From NCBI GenBank assembly GCA_029946105.1, contig JAQSDW010000018.1, positions 1 through 64,000 on the forward strand: a stretch of 64,000 nt of DNA. Reading direction: 5' to 3'. How positions within the stretch are numbered: the first letter of the stretch is position 1; the number at the start of each line of letters is the position of its first letter. Shown in pieces: positions 34,671-43,362 of this stretch. Under the pieces are notes generated by a model. It saw only the letters and a list, made by a program, of their open reading frames with translations, was not told the DNA's origin and ran no database searches. This stretch comes from Reyranella sp. GTDB taxonomy: Bacteria > Pseudomonadota > Alphaproteobacteria > Reyranellales > Reyranellaceae. A program made the translations under genes and the position numbers.

Positions 34671-35113
34671 AGCGCGGCGAGCTTTTCCATCGAGCGGTCG
34701 AGCGCGCCGTGCAGGTCGGCGGTGAGCTTGGCGCCCATCGCCGCGCGCACTTCCTGCTCGGCGGCGGCCCACAGCGGCAGGGCGCGCTTGAACAGCGCCC
34801 GGCCGGCGAGCGTGGCGACCAGCTCGTGGCGGCGCTTGTCGCCCGCTTCGGCGCGCTCGATCACGCCGTTGGCGAGGAGGGGCCGCAGGTTGCGCGTCAG
34901 CGTGGTGCGGTCGGTGGCGAGCAGCTCGGAGAGCTGGCCGATGGTGAGCGGCCCACGCGCCGCGACAAACCCCAGCAGGGAAAATTGCGAGATCTTCAGG
35001 CCGGTCGGCGCCATATGCCGGCTGTAGATCTGGGTCACGCGCCGGGCCGCACCGCGCACGCGAAAGCATGTGCACTCGGCGGGCGACAGGCGGATCGGGG
35101 CGGGAACGGACAT
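34667..35113 (-). CDS. MarR-family transcriptional regulator
   Basis: 148 residues from ATG 35113. Winged-helix MarR core: ISQFSLLGFVAARGPLTIGQLSELLATDRTTLTRNLRPL, then GDKRRHELVATLAGRALF wing. An unusual CTC (Cys-x-Cys) near the N-terminus (AECTCFRVR) could sense oxidants or metal. It is divergent from the hot-dog thioesterase at 35193, which it probably regulates. The spacer has the imperfect palindrome GTGTATATGCAC. It converges with the TenA gene. Confidence 0.85.
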   Translation of the reverse strand: MSVPAPIRLSPAECTCFRVRGAARRVTQIYSRHMAPTGLKISQFSLLGFVAARGPLTIGQLSELLATDRTTLTRNLRPLLANGVIERAEAGDKRRHELVATLAGRALFKRALPLWAAAEQEVRAAMGAKLTADLHGALDRSMEKLAAL

Positions 35114-35192
35114 GCCCGTCACACTATCTTCATCGCTTGCCTGGGCAAAGCCTCAATGTGTATATGCACGTAAATTGTTCGAGGAGATGACG

Positions 35193-35696
35193 ATGACCTC
35201 CGAAGCCGGGACTTCCGAAGCTGCCGCTGCAGATGCCCGATTTGGCGTGGTGCCGCTGGAACAGGCCCGCACCATGGACGGGCTGACCCTGTTCAAGGGC
35301 CTGCTGGAAGGCCGCTTTCCGGCGCCGCCGATCTCGCGGATGCTGGGCATGAAGCTGTCCGAGATCGAATTCGGCCGGGTCGTCTTCACCTACACGCCTG
35401 TCTTCGATCACTACAATCCGCTGGGCAGTGTGCATGGCGGCATCGCCGCCACCCTGCTCGATTCGGTGATGGGCTGCTGCATCCACACCACGCTCAAGGC
35501 CGGCGTCGGCTACACGACGGTCGAGATCAAGGTGAACTACGTGCGCGCCATGACCGACAAGACCGGCCCCGTGCGCGCCGAAGGCAAGGTGATCAACGTC
35601 GGCTCGCGTATCGCCACGTCGGAAGGAAGGCTGGTCGATGCTGCCGGCAAGCTGATCGCCCATGGCACGACCACCTGCCTGATCTTCCCGATCTAG
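35193..35696 (+). CDS. PaaI-type hot-dog acyl-CoA thioesterase
   Basis: 167 residues from ATG 35193 (GAGGAG at 35181-35186; ATG 35187 would be too close). Hot-dog fold with the PaaI signature NPLGSVHGGIAATLLDSVMG, then TVEIKVNYVRAM and a late GTTTCLIF. It hydrolyses aryl- or acyl-CoA thioesters in the cytoplasm. A phenylacetate route is not shown by neighbours. It is divergent from a MarR regulator. Confidence 0.85.
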   Translation: MTSEAGTSEAAAADARFGVVPLEQARTMDGLTLFKGLLEGRFPAPPISRMLGMKLSEIEFGRVVFTYTPVFDHYNPLGSVHGGIAATLLDSVMGCCIHTTLKAGVGYTTVEIKVNYVRAMTDKTGPVRAEGKVINVGSRIATSEGRLVDAAGKLIAHGTTTCLIFPI

Positions 35697-35710
35697 CCTA
35701 AACTGGGAGG

Positions 35711-36619
35711 ATGCCCCAGGCGGCCGCCGAACAAGGACTGCTGAAACTTTCCATTGCCGTCACGATCGCGGTGGCGGCGTTCGGTGTCGGGTTCGGCCTG
35801 CTGTCGGGGTCGATGTCGATCGTGTTCGACGGCGTGTTTGCCGCGATCGATGCGGCGATGTCGGGATTGGCGCTGTTCGTCTCGCGGCTGGTCAGCCGCG
35901 TCGCCGACAATCGGCGGTTCCAGTTCGGCTACTGGCATATCGAGCCCATGGTGCTGGCCTTCAACGGCGGCACGCTGATGTTGCTCTGCTTCTATGCTTT
36001 CCTGAACGCCGTCGACAGCTTCCTGGGCGGCGGCCGCCGGCTCGATTTCGACTGGGCGATGGCCTATGCCGTGATTGTCGGTGCCGTTTCCTACGGCATG
36101 TTCTTCTATACCCGATATCGCAACAAGCGCATCGGCTCCGACTTCATCCGCCTCGATGCCCAGAGCTGGCTGATGTCGGCCGCCATTACCTCGGCGCTGC
36201 TGCTGGCCTTTGCCGTAGCCTGGTCGCTCGATGGCACACGTTACGGCCATCTTACGCCCTACGCCGATCCGGCCGTTCTGGCGGTGCTCACGCTCGTACT
36301 CGTCTTCGTGCCGATCCACACGGTGCGTCGGGCGCTGACGGAAATCCTGCTGATCACGCCGCCCGATCTCGATGCGCTCGTGCGCCGCATCATGGAGGGC
36401 GTGGTCGCCCGCCACGGCTTCAAGGGCTACACCAGCTACGTCGCCAAGGTCGGTCGCGCCCAGTTCATCGAGATCCACGTCGCGGTGTCGCCCGAGACCA
36501 GGCTCGACAGCGTTTCGGCTGTCGATGCCATCCGGCGCGAGATCGCCGAGGCGATCGGTGGCGAGGGCCCGCAGCGATGGCTCACCATCGACTTCACCGC
36601 CGATCCGCGCTGGCTGTAG
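35711..36619 (+). CDS. cation diffusion facilitator (CDF) transporter
   Basis: 302 residues, six membrane helices and a C-terminal cytoplasmic domain. Metal-site motifs are FDGVFAAIDA (Asp-x-x-x-x-x-Asp in TM2) and RLDAQSWLMSA in TM5. The TM2 site differs from the usual HxxxD of Zn transporters, so specificity is unclear (Zn, Fe, Co or Mn possible). The Shine-Dalgarno-like GGGAGG lies directly against ATG 35711, an odd spacing, so the real start may differ slightly. No neighbouring metal regulator. Confidence 0.82.
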   Translation: MPQAAAEQGLLKLSIAVTIAVAAFGVGFGLLSGSMSIVFDGVFAAIDAAMSGLALFVSRLVSRVADNRRFQFGYWHIEPMVLAFNGGTLMLLCFYAFLNAVDSFLGGGRRLDFDWAMAYAVIVGAVSYGMFFYTRYRNKRIGSDFIRLDAQSWLMSAAITSALLLAFAVAWSLDGTRYGHLTPYADPAVLAVLTLVLVFVPIHTVRRALTEILLITPPDLDALVRRIMEGVVARHGFKGYTSYVAKVGRAQFIEIHVAVSPETRLDSVSAVDAIRREIAEAIGGEGPQRWLTIDFTADPRWL

Positions 36620-36680
36620 GGGTATTTGACCTTTCCACCGGAACATCCCATGTCAGAAAATCGAGGGGATCCGCCGACCG

Positions 36681-37073
36681 ATGTACACAGCCACAACCCG
36701 TGCCATTTGCGTGACCGTCACGCCGCAATATCTGCCCGATCAGTCCGATCCGGCCAAGTCGCAGTTCGTCTGGGCCTACCAGGTCCGCATTGAGAACAAC
36801 GGCACCGACACGGTGCAGCTGCGCAGCCGCCACTGGAAGATCACCGACGGGTTGGGCAGGTTTCAGGAAGTGAAAGGCCCCGGCGTGGTCGGCAAGACAC
36901 CGATGCTGCGTCCTGGCGATGTATTCGAGTACAGTTCCGGCACGCCGCTTTCCACGCCATCCGGCATCATGGGTGGGACGTATCAGATGGTGAGCGAGCA
37001 GGGAGAAAAGTTCGACATCGAGATTCCGACCTTCTCGCTCGATATGCCGATCGAGAAGCGTCACCTCAACTGA
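36681..37073 (+). CDS. apaG: ApaG
   Basis: 130 residues, the usual length. FnIII-like beta-sandwich with [34 protein letters not shown] and the [22 protein letters not shown] block that define ApaG. It affects Co2+/Mg2+ homeostasis and Ap4A levels in enterobacteria; the molecular function is still unclear. GAGGGG upstream of ATG 36681. It lies between a CDF transporter and folE, a grouping with a possible metal theme. Confidence 0.93.
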   Translation: MYTATTRAICVTVTPQYLPDQSDPAKSQFVWAYQVRIENNGTDTVQLRSRHWKITDGLGRFQEVKGPGVVGKTPMLRPGDVFEYSSGTPLSTPSGIMGGTYQMVSEQGEKFDIEIPTFSLDMPIEKRHLN

Positions 37074-37119
37074 AGCGGCGCCGAGCGAGCCGGGCCGGGG
37101 GAAGCCAGGAGGAACGAGG

Positions 37120-37746
37120 ATGAACAGGATTCTGAAGAAGAGCGACATGGTCTCGCTCGCCACTGGGCTCGCCCGTCCGTCGCGCGAAGAGGCCGAGGCC
37201 GCCGTCCGCACGCTGATCCGCTGGTCTGGCGACGATCCCGAGCGCGAGGGGCTGGCCGGCACGCCCGATCGCGTCGTGCGCTCCTACGAGGAGTTCTTCG
37301 CCGGCTACGATCAGGATCCGCGCGACATGCTGCAGCGGACCTTCGAGGAGGTCGAGGGCTATGACGAGGTCGTGGCGTTGCGCGACATCCGGCTCGAATC
37401 GCATTGCGAGCATCACATGGTGCCGATCATCGGCAAGGTCCACGTCGGCTACCTGCCCGACAAGCGCGTTGTCGGCATCAGCAAGCTCGCCCGCGTGGTC
37501 GATGCCTTCGCCCACCGCCTGCAGATCCAGGAGAAGCTGACGGCGCAGATCGCCAATACGCTGCAGGAGGTCCTGCAGCCGCGCGGCGTCGCCGTCGTCA
37601 TCGAGGCCGCGCACCAGTGCATGACCACGCGCGGCGTGCACAAATCAGACGTCACCATGGTGACCAGCCGCATGCTGGGCGCCTTCCGCGACAACGGCGA
37701 GACACGCCGCGAATTCCTGACCATGATCGGTCGTACATCAGTCTGA
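37120..37746 (+). CDS. folE: GTP cyclohydrolase I (zinc-dependent type IA)
   Basis: 208 residues. It converts GTP to dihydroneopterin triphosphate, the first folate step. Zinc ligands and catalytic His in [18 protein letters not shown], then QEKLTAQIA and [11 protein letters not shown] with the third ligand Cys. A strong ribosome site GGAGGAACGAGG precedes ATG 37120. The Cys-His-His-Cys set means the classic zinc type, not the metal-promiscuous FolE2. Confidence 0.95.
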   Translation: MNRILKKSDMVSLATGLARPSREEAEAAVRTLIRWSGDDPEREGLAGTPDRVVRSYEEFFAGYDQDPRDMLQRTFEEVEGYDEVVALRDIRLESHCEHHMVPIIGKVHVGYLPDKRVVGISKLARVVDAFAHRLQIQEKLTAQIANTLQEVLQPRGVAVVIEAAHQCMTTRGVHKSDVTMVTSRMLGAFRDNGETRREFLTMIGRTSV

Positions 37747-37762
37747 GTTTGAAAAGGGCATC

Positions 37763-38932
37763 ATGGCCGGAGAGATCGTTGATTCTGTCGAAATGCTGCG
37801 CAGGCTCGTGGCGTTCGACACCACCTCGCGTAATTCCAACCTGGCGCTGATCGAGTACGTCCAGGGATACCTCAAGGGACACGGCATCGCTTCGAAGCTG
37901 GTGCCCAACGAGGACGGCACCAAGGCCAACATGTTCGCGACCGTCGGTCCCAACGTGAAGGACGGTGTCGTGCTTTCCGGCCACACCGACGTGGTGCCGG
38001 TCGACGGCCAGCCCTGGGTCACCGACCCGTGGACGCTGACGCTGAAGGACGGCAAGTACTACGGCCGTGGCACCTGCGACATGAAGGCGTTCTACGCCAT
38101 CGCCCTCGCCATGGTGCCGGAATTCAAGAAGGCCAAGCTCAAGCGGCCGATCCATTTCGCGCTCTCCTACGACGAGGAGATCGGCTGTTTCGGCGCCCAT
38201 TCGCTGGCCGCCGCCATGGCGACCGAAGTGCCGCGCCCGCGCGCCATCATCATCGGCGAGCCCACGATGATGACTGTGGTCCATGCCCACAAGGGCAGCC
38301 AGTCCTATGTCACCAAGTTCACCGGCTTCGAGGCCCATTCCTCGATGACGCACCTGGGCGTCAGCGCCATCCATTTCGCCGGCGAGTTCGTCCATTACCT
38401 CAACCAGGTCCAGGAGGAACTCGAGGCGGCGGCGCCCAAGAACAGCGAGTTCATGCCGGCGGCGGCGACCTTCAACGTCGGCACCATCATCGGCGGCACC
38501 GCGGGCAACATCCTGGCGCGCGAGTGCGAGGTGCTGTGGGGCTATCGCGAGCTGCCGACGCGGCCGATCGAGGAGCTGGGCGAGCGCGCCAAGAAGTGGC
38601 TAGCCGAAGTGTTGCTGCCCAAGATGAAGGCCAAGCATCCGGCCGCCGCCATCGCCACCGAGCTGCGCGCCTCGACGCCCGCCTTCTCGCCCGAAGGCAA
38701 CGACGAGGCCAAGACGCTCGCCGGCACCTGGTCGGGTTCCAACACGGTGGGCAGCGTCGTCTATGCGACGGAAGCCGGCATTTTCCGCAAGATCATGGGC
38801 GTGCCGACGGTGCTGTGCGGCCCCGGCGACATCGCCCAGGCGCACCAGCCCAACGAATTCCTGCTCGCCTCCCAGATCGATGCCTGCGAGGGCTTCATGA
38901 AGCGCATGGTGGAGTGGGCTTGTAGGGACTAA
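37763..38932 (+). CDS. argE: acetylornithine deacetylase ArgE (M20 family)
   Basis: 389 residues. It removes acetyl from N-acetylornithine to give ornithine, which feeds ArgF and ornithine decarboxylase, both coded later in the window. M20 di-zinc motifs: LSGHTDVVPVDGQPW, GRGTCDMKAFYA, SYDEEIGCFGAHSL with catalytic Glu, and HQPNEFLL at the end. The last codons (MKRMVEWACRD) recur in two duplicated fragments (39297 and 46157). 16 bases after folE. Confidence 0.92.
   Translation: MAGEIVDSVEMLRRLVAFDTTSRNSNLALIEYVQGYLKGHGIASKLVPNEDGTKANMFATVGPNVKDGVVLSGHTDVVPVDGQPWVTDPWTLTLKDGKYYGRGTCDMKAFYAIALAMVPEFKKAKLKRPIHFALSYDEEIGCFGAHSLAAAMATEVPRPRAIIIGEPTMMTVVHAHKGSQSYVTKFTGFEAHSSMTHLGVSAIHFAGEFVHYLNQVQEELEAAAPKNSEFMPAAATFNVGTIIGGTAGNILARECEVLWGYRELPTRPIEELGERAKKWLAEVLLPKMKAKHPAAAIATELRASTPAFSPEGNDEAKTLAGTWSGSNTVGSVVYATEAGIFRKIMGVPTVLCGPGDIAQAHQPNEFLLASQIDACEGFMKRMVEWACRD
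38886..38911 (+). repeat. argE tail, copy 1 of a repeated segment
   Basis: This is the native argE 3' sequence (GCGAGGGCTTCATGAAGCGC...), the reference copy. It is identical over 26 bases to 39297-39322. The argE sequence from the internal TGA at 38898 to the argE stop at 38932 also matches 46157-46191 at 29 of 35 bases. Confidence 0.9.
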
Positions 38933-38954
38933 TCGAGCTTCGGGGGCTTCTTGG

Positions 38955-39311
38955 ATGTGGATCATGATTGCCGGCCCCTACAGGGCTGGCGGCGGGGCAA
39001 CAGACCCGGCGATCCGGGCAGCCAACCTCAAGAAGCTCAACGAGGCCGCCGTCGCGCTTCATCGCGCCGGCCACGTCCCGGTCATCGGCGTCAACATGGC
39101 CCTGCCCATGATCGAGGCGGCGGGTGGCAGCGATGCGGCTTACGCGGAAATCATGGCGCCGGTGTCGCTCGCTCTCGTCGATCGATGCGATTCCTGCCTG
39201 CGGGTCGGTGGCCCGTCGACGGGTGCGGACGACGAGGTCCGGCGGTTCGAGGCCGCGGGTCGACCGGTCTATCGTTCGTTGGATGAAGTGCCGCTCGCGA
39301 GGGCTTCATGA
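38955..39311 (+). CDS. DUF4406 / nucleoside-deoxyribosyltransferase-like protein ending in an argE-tail duplication
   Basis: 118 residues. It begins WIMIAGPYRAGG and has VPVIGVNMALPM and a STGADDEVRRFEA block, the pattern of DUF4406 and related nucleotide-processing Rossmann-like proteins (Asp/Glu catalytic candidates in GADDEV). It is 22 bases after argE. Its last four codons (ARAS, stop) run, out of the argE frame, into a 26-base copy of the argE 3' end, so the stop codon is supplied by duplicated argE DNA. Function not established; signs of insertion. Confidence 0.7.
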   Translation: MWIMIAGPYRAGGGATDPAIRAANLKKLNEAAVALHRAGHVPVIGVNMALPMIEAAGGSDAAYAEIMAPVSLALVDRCDSCLRVGGPSTGADDEVRRFEAAGRPVYRSLDEVPLARAS

Positions 39312-39322
39312 AGCGCATGGTG
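39297..39322 (+). repeat. argE tail, copy 2 (exact 26-base repeat)
   Basis: It is identical to 38886-38911. Weaker similarity continues for about 25 bases with a one-base deletion (GAGCGGGCCTGCTGCGACCAG against GAGTGGGCTTGTAGGGACTAA). The TGA inside it (39309-39311) is the stop of the DUF4406 gene. The repeats directly flank that gene. Confidence 0.9.
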
Positions 39323-39341
39323 AGCGGGCCTGCTGCGACCA

Positions 39342-39384
39342 GTCAGACGCCAATCGTCAGGCGGCCAATCGTCAGACGGCCAAC
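39342..39384. repeat. short tandem repeat at the end of the ABC ATPase gene
   Basis: Three adjacent units of 13, 15 and 15 bases: GTCAGACGCCAAT, CGTCAGGCGGCCAAT, CGTCAGACGGCCAAC. The last contains the 3' end and stop of the minus-strand ATPase gene; the other two look like tandem copies of that gene end. It lies 19 bases from the argE-tail copy. Confidence 0.75.
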
Positions 39385-39989
39385 GCGCCCAGGTAGTTTC
39401 GAACCCTGGGGTCCGCGGTGATGGTGCCGTAGTCGGCAAACGGGCGGACCTGGCCGTCGCCCACGAAGAAGAAGCGCTCGCAGACCTCTCGCAGCAGCTC
39501 GAGGTGGAGCGCCGCCGTCGGATGCAGGCAGATGAAGACCAGCCGCCGCTCTGAACGCAGGCGGCGGAAAAAATCGAGCATGAAGCCGATATAGCCGTCC
39601 TGGGTGTTGAACTGCGGCTCATCGAAAAGATGCACGACAGGATAGCTGCTGCCCGCAGGTTCCATCACGAAGTCGGGCCGCGTGCGCGAAAAGCGGCGCA
39701 CCTGGTAACTCTGGTGATAGTGGATGGCGAGGCGGTCGCGCTCGCCGTAGCGCACGCGCTGCATGTCGTGCCCTGCCACCATGACACGGCCCCGGGTCGG
39801 CACGTTGGAGCCGGCGATCATCTCGAACAGCGTGGTCTTGCCGGCGCCGTTCGGTCCCATGACGCCGACGATGGCGGGCTTGTCGATGCGGAAGTCGACG
39901 TCGAGCTGGAAGGCTGGCGTGCGGTTGAGAAGGCCGCGGCGGTAGATCTTGCTCACGCCTTCGATTGCCAGGAGCGGGGCGTCGCTCAT
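39372..39989 (-). CDS. short ABC-type ATPase lacking the signature motif
   Basis: 205 residues; Walker A GVMGPNGAGKTTLFE, Walker B VVHLFDEP, and an H-loop-like ICLHPTAAL. The region between Walker A and B is only about 80 residues and has no LSGGQ-type signature, which is essential for normal ABC dimers. It overlaps livF by four bases and ends the liv operon. It could be a regulatory or decayed ATPase, or a different ABC-like branch. The tandem repeat at its 3' end adds to the odd picture. Confidence 0.75.
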   Translation of the reverse strand: MSDAPLLAIEGVSKIYRRGLLNRTPAFQLDVDFRIDKPAIVGVMGPNGAGKTTLFEMIAGSNVPTRGRVMVAGHDMQRVRYGERDRLAIHYHQSYQVRRFSRTRPDFVMEPAGSSYPVVHLFDEPQFNTQDGYIGFMLDFFRRLRSERRLVFICLHPTAALHLELLREVCERFFFVGDGQVRPFADYGTITADPRVRNYLGALAV

Positions 39990-40687
39990 TGCGCGCCTCC
40001 CAGCAGCCTGCGCTTCAGGCCTGCATCGGCGTTGAGCGCCGCGGCTTCGCCGGTCCAGGCGACCGTGCCGTGCGAGAGCACGACGACCTTGTCGGCGACG
40101 GAGAGCGCGATGTCGGCGTTCTGTTCGACCACGATCGAGGCGATGCCTTCGCCCTTGAGGCGGCGCACCACCGCCATCACGTCGTCGACGATCTTGGGGG
40201 CAAGGCCCTGGCTCGGTTCGTCGAACAGCACGAGGCCCGGTGCGCCCAGCAGGGCACGGCCGATCGCCACCATCTGCATCTCGCCGCCCGACAGCGTCTC
40301 GGCCTCGCGCGCCATCAGGTATTTTAGCGCCGAGAAGATGTCGGTCACTTCCGACATCGACCAGGCCCTGAAGCGCGTCGTCTTGATGCCGAGCGTCAGG
40401 TTCTTGGCGACGGTCAGTGTCGGGCAGAGCCGGCGGTCGTCGGGCACCCAGCCGATGCCGGCCCGCGCGATCTCGTGCGTCTGGCGCCGGCCGAGCGACT
40501 GGCCCTCGAAGGCGATGTCGCCGCTGCGCGGGCGCGTCAGCCCAAGGATCGAGCGCAGCACGGTGGTCTTGCCGGCGCCGTTGGCCCCCAGCAGCGCCAG
40601 CACCTCGCCGGCCGCCACCGACAGCGAAACGCCGAACAGCGCCTGTGTCTCGCCGTAGTAGGTGTCGATGGCGCGGACCTCGAGCAT
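39986..40687 (-). CDS. livF: LivF-type ABC transporter ATP-binding protein
   Basis: 233 residues from ATG 40687, which shares its A with the stop of livG. Complete ABC: Walker A LLGANGAGKTTVLR, Q-loop region, signature LSGGEMQMVAIGRAL, Walker B LVLFDEPSQGLAP and the switch VVEQNADIALSVAD. LivF partners LivG to power import through LivHM. Overlaps the short ATPase by four bases. Confidence 0.92.
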   Translation of the reverse strand: MLEVRAIDTYYGETQALFGVSLSVAAGEVLALLGANGAGKTTVLRSILGLTRPRSGDIAFEGQSLGRRQTHEIARAGIGWVPDDRRLCPTLTVAKNLTLGIKTTRFRAWSMSEVTDIFSALKYLMAREAETLSGGEMQMVAIGRALLGAPGLVLFDEPSQGLAPKIVDDVMAVVRRLKGEGIASIVVEQNADIALSVADKVVVLSHGTVAWTGEAAALNADAGLKRRLLGGAQ

Positions 40688-41430
40688 CAGGCGAGCTTCC
40701 CGAGGTTGGAGTTCTTGACCCACGGGTTGGTGCGCAGCTCGGCCGGGCTGCCCTGGGCGATCACCTGGCCCCAGTGGATGACGGAGATGTCGTCGGCGAG
40801 CGAGAACAGGAACTCCATGTCGTGCTCGATCACGACCAGCGTCACCTGTCCCTTCAGCCGGCGCACGAGGTCGGCCAATCGCGCCCGGCCGTCGCTGCCC
40901 AGCCCCGCCGTCGGCTCGTCGAGGAACAGCAGCTTGGGCCTGCAGGCCAGCGCGACGGCAATCTCCAGTGCGCGACGCTCGCCATAGGGCAGGGACTTGG
41001 CGATCTGGTCGGCGCGCTGGCCGAGGCCGACTGTTCCCAGGATATCGTGCGCCTCGGCGACAAGGGCTGCATCGCCATAGGCTTGGCCGACCGCATCCGC
41101 GCCGCGCCGCCGCGTCTGGGGGAGCGCGATGGCCACGTTCTCGAAGGCCGTGAACTCGTCGAACAGGTTCATGAGCTGGAAGGAGCGGGCGATGCCCATG
41201 CGTGCGATCGCCTGCGGCGAGCGCCCGGTGATGTCGGCGCCATCGAACAGCACGCGGCCGCGGTCGGGCCGATAGCGGCCGGTCAGCACGTTGAAGCAGG
41301 TCGTCTTGCCGGCGCCGTTGGGGCCCATGATGCCGGAGAGGCGGCCGGCCTCGAAGGAAAGCGAGATGTCCTCCAGCACGACGCGATCGCCGAAGCGCAG
41401 GTGCAGCTCGTGGGCTTCGAACAGCGCCAT
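40687..41430 (-). CDS. livG: LivG-type ABC transporter ATP-binding protein
   Basis: 247 residues, ATG 41430 (upstream open frame overlaps livM and is not used). Walker A MGPNGAGKTTCFN, signature-like KSLPYGERRALEIA (the usual LivG variant SYGEQR), Walker B LLFLDEPTAGLG, switch VVIEHDMEFLF. The long LivG-type insertion between Walker A and signature is present. Partner of LivF; 2 bases from livM. Confidence 0.92.
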   Translation of the reverse strand: MALFEAHELHLRFGDRVVLEDISLSFEAGRLSGIMGPNGAGKTTCFNVLTGRYRPDRGRVLFDGADITGRSPQAIARMGIARSFQLMNLFDEFTAFENVAIALPQTRRRGADAVGQAYGDAALVAEAHDILGTVGLGQRADQIAKSLPYGERRALEIAVALACRPKLLFLDEPTAGLGSDGRARLADLVRRLKGQVTLVVIEHDMEFLFSLADDISVIHWGQVIAQGSPAELRTNPWVKNSNLGKLA

Positions 41431-41432
41431 CG

Positions 41433-42413
41433 CTATTTCGCCCCCGCGGGTTTGCGTCGGGCCGGGCGCAGGAACATGCCGCCCAGTCCCTCGGGCTTGT
41501 AGATGACCAGCGCCACGAACAGCAGCCCGAACCACAGCATCCAGCCGGTGGTGAAGGCGCCGATCACGTCGCGCGCCAGTAGGAACACGATGGCGCCCAG
41601 CACGGGGCCCCAGAAGGTGACGAGACCGCCGCCCACCAGCGTCATCATCACGATGTAGCCCGAGTAGTGCAGGCTCATGACGTCGGGGAAGGCCGAGCTC
41701 TGCGCCATGGCGAACAGGCCGCCGGCCAGGCCCGACAGGCCGGCCGACAGCACCAGAACGGCCGCCTTGTAGCGCCACACGTCGTAGCCCACGAAGCGGG
41801 CGCGGGTTTCGTTCTGCTTGATCGCCTTCAGGATGCGGCCGAACGGCGAATGGACCAGCCGCCACAGCAGCAGCGAGACGGCCACGAACACCGCCAGGAC
41901 GAAATAGAAGAGCGAGATGTTGTGCGTGAGGTCGAAGGTCGCGACGCCGAGGCGAACCGGCAGGCGCGCGATCTTGAGCAGGCCGTCCTCGCCGCCGGTG
42001 ATGGCGTGCGACTTGATGGCGATGAACCAGAAGACCTGGCCGAAGGCGATGGTGAGCAGCGAATAGTAGATGCCGCGGCGGTGCGAGATGAAGGCCGCCA
42101 CGATCGCGCCGCCGGCCGAAGCCACCACGACGGCGGCACCCAGGCAAAACCAGAGATCCGGCACCAGGTTGAGCTGCGCCAGGCCGAAGCCATAGGCGCC
42201 GAGGCCGAAGAAGGCGCCATGGCCGAACGAGGGCAGGCCGCTGTGGCCCAGCACCAGATTGTAGGCCAGCGCATAGGTGGCGAAGATCAGGATCTCGACT
42301 CCGAGATACTGGTAGAGGCCGACCTTCTCGATCCACAGAGGCACGGTGGCGAAGGCCACCCAGATGGCGATCATCGCCGGTGTCAGCGTGGGAACCGTGT
42401 GGCCGGTGCGCAT
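41433..42413 (-). CDS. livM: LivM-type branched-chain permease
   Basis: 326 residues, about eight to ten hydrophobic segments, start ATG 42413 sharing its A with the livH stop. LivM motifs: LVLGHSGLPSFGHGAFFGLGAYG near the N-terminus, and the coupling-helix region GRILKAIKQNETRARFVGYDVWRYK. One of two permeases of the amino-acid or amide uptake complex. Confidence 0.9.
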   Translation of the reverse strand: MRTGHTVPTLTPAMIAIWVAFATVPLWIEKVGLYQYLGVEILIFATYALAYNLVLGHSGLPSFGHGAFFGLGAYGFGLAQLNLVPDLWFCLGAAVVVASAGGAIVAAFISHRRGIYYSLLTIAFGQVFWFIAIKSHAITGGEDGLLKIARLPVRLGVATFDLTHNISLFYFVLAVFVAVSLLLWRLVHSPFGRILKAIKQNETRARFVGYDVWRYKAAVLVLSAGLSGLAGGLFAMAQSSAFPDVMSLHYSGYIVMMTLVGGGLVTFWGPVLGAIVFLLARDVIGAFTTGWMLWFGLLFVALVIYKPEGLGGMFLRPARRKPAGAK

Positions 42414-43339
42414 CACGCCTCCAGGACGCTCTTCTTGCCGAACAGGCCGCGCGAGCGGAACGTCACGACCAGGATCAGCAGCAGGTACATGGAAAGCATC
42501 GACCATTCCGAGGCGTAGGCGCCGGAGAGCCCCACGACCATGCCGACGAGGAGCCCGCCCAGCACGGCGCCCCAGAAGCTGCCGACGCCGCCCAGCACGA
42601 TGATGACGAAGGCCGGGATCACGGCATCGACGCCCATGTGCGGCCGGATGCCCCAGATCGGCGCCAGGATGACGCCGGCGACGGCTGCCATCATCGTGCC
42701 CAGCACGAAGACCCAGACGCGCAGCTTCTCGAGATCGTGGCCCAGGGCCTGCACGATCTCGCTGTCGTGGGCGCCGGCCTTGACCAGTGCGCCGAAGCGC
42801 GTGTGCTCGATCACCAGCCAGACGATGGCCATGGCGACGATAGCAAAGCCCGCCGCCCAGAAGCGGTAGGTCGACCAGATGAGGTCGAGCATCATGAAGC
42901 CGCCGGAGATGCCGCGCGGCACCGGCAGCATGTAGTCGCGCGTGCCCCAGACGATGCGGATCAGCTCCTCGATCACCATGGCCATGCCGAAGGTCAGCAG
43001 CAGGCCGTAGAGCGGATCGCGGCCGTAGGTCCGCCGCATCAGCCGTTCGAGCACGACACCGAACGGCGCCACCAGCACCGGCGCCAGGAACATCGCGGCT
43101 GTGAAGCGCCAGCCCAGTGGCACCGCCGCCCACACCTGCAGCATGTCGGGCGGCAGGGGCAGGCGGGGCGTGGCGATCGCGTAGGCGAAATAGGCGCCCA
43201 GTGCGAACAGCGAACCGTGGGCGAGGTTGATCTGCTCCATCAACCCCAGGATCAGCATGAAGCCCAGGGCCAGCAGGGCGAACAGCAGGCCGAGCGCCAG
43301 ACCGTTCACCAGATGGGGCAGAAGTCCGACGATCGACAC
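42413..43339 (-). CDS. livH: LivH-type branched-chain permease
   Basis: 308 residues from GTG 43339 (longer frame continues into the binding-protein region and is not real). Motifs: NGLALGLLFALLALGFMLILGLMEQINLAHGSLFALGAY and LKAGAHD-like LVKAGAHDSEIVQALGHD (coupling helix). It pairs with LivM as the membrane channel. About 20 bases after livK. Confidence 0.9.
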   Translation of the reverse strand: MSIVGLLPHLVNGLALGLLFALLALGFMLILGLMEQINLAHGSLFALGAYFAYAIATPRLPLPPDMLQVWAAVPLGWRFTAAMFLAPVLVAPFGVVLERLMRRTYGRDPLYGLLLTFGMAMVIEELIRIVWGTRDYMLPVPRGISGGFMMLDLIWSTYRFWAAGFAIVAMAIVWLVIEHTRFGALVKAGAHDSEIVQALGHDLEKLRVWVFVLGTMMAAVAGVILAPIWGIRPHMGVDAVIPAFVIIVLGGVGSFWGAVLGGLLVGMVVGLSGAYASEWSMLSMYLLLILVVTFRSRGLFGKKSVLEA

Positions 43340-43362
43340 TCTACGCGACGCTTCCCCGGCCG

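Noticed and set aside
37763-38932. Succinyl-diaminopimelate desuccinylase DapE instead of ArgE
   Set aside because: Length and the C-terminal HQPNEF region fit ArgE better, and the window contains other arginine genes; the M20 family is still close, so some doubt remains.
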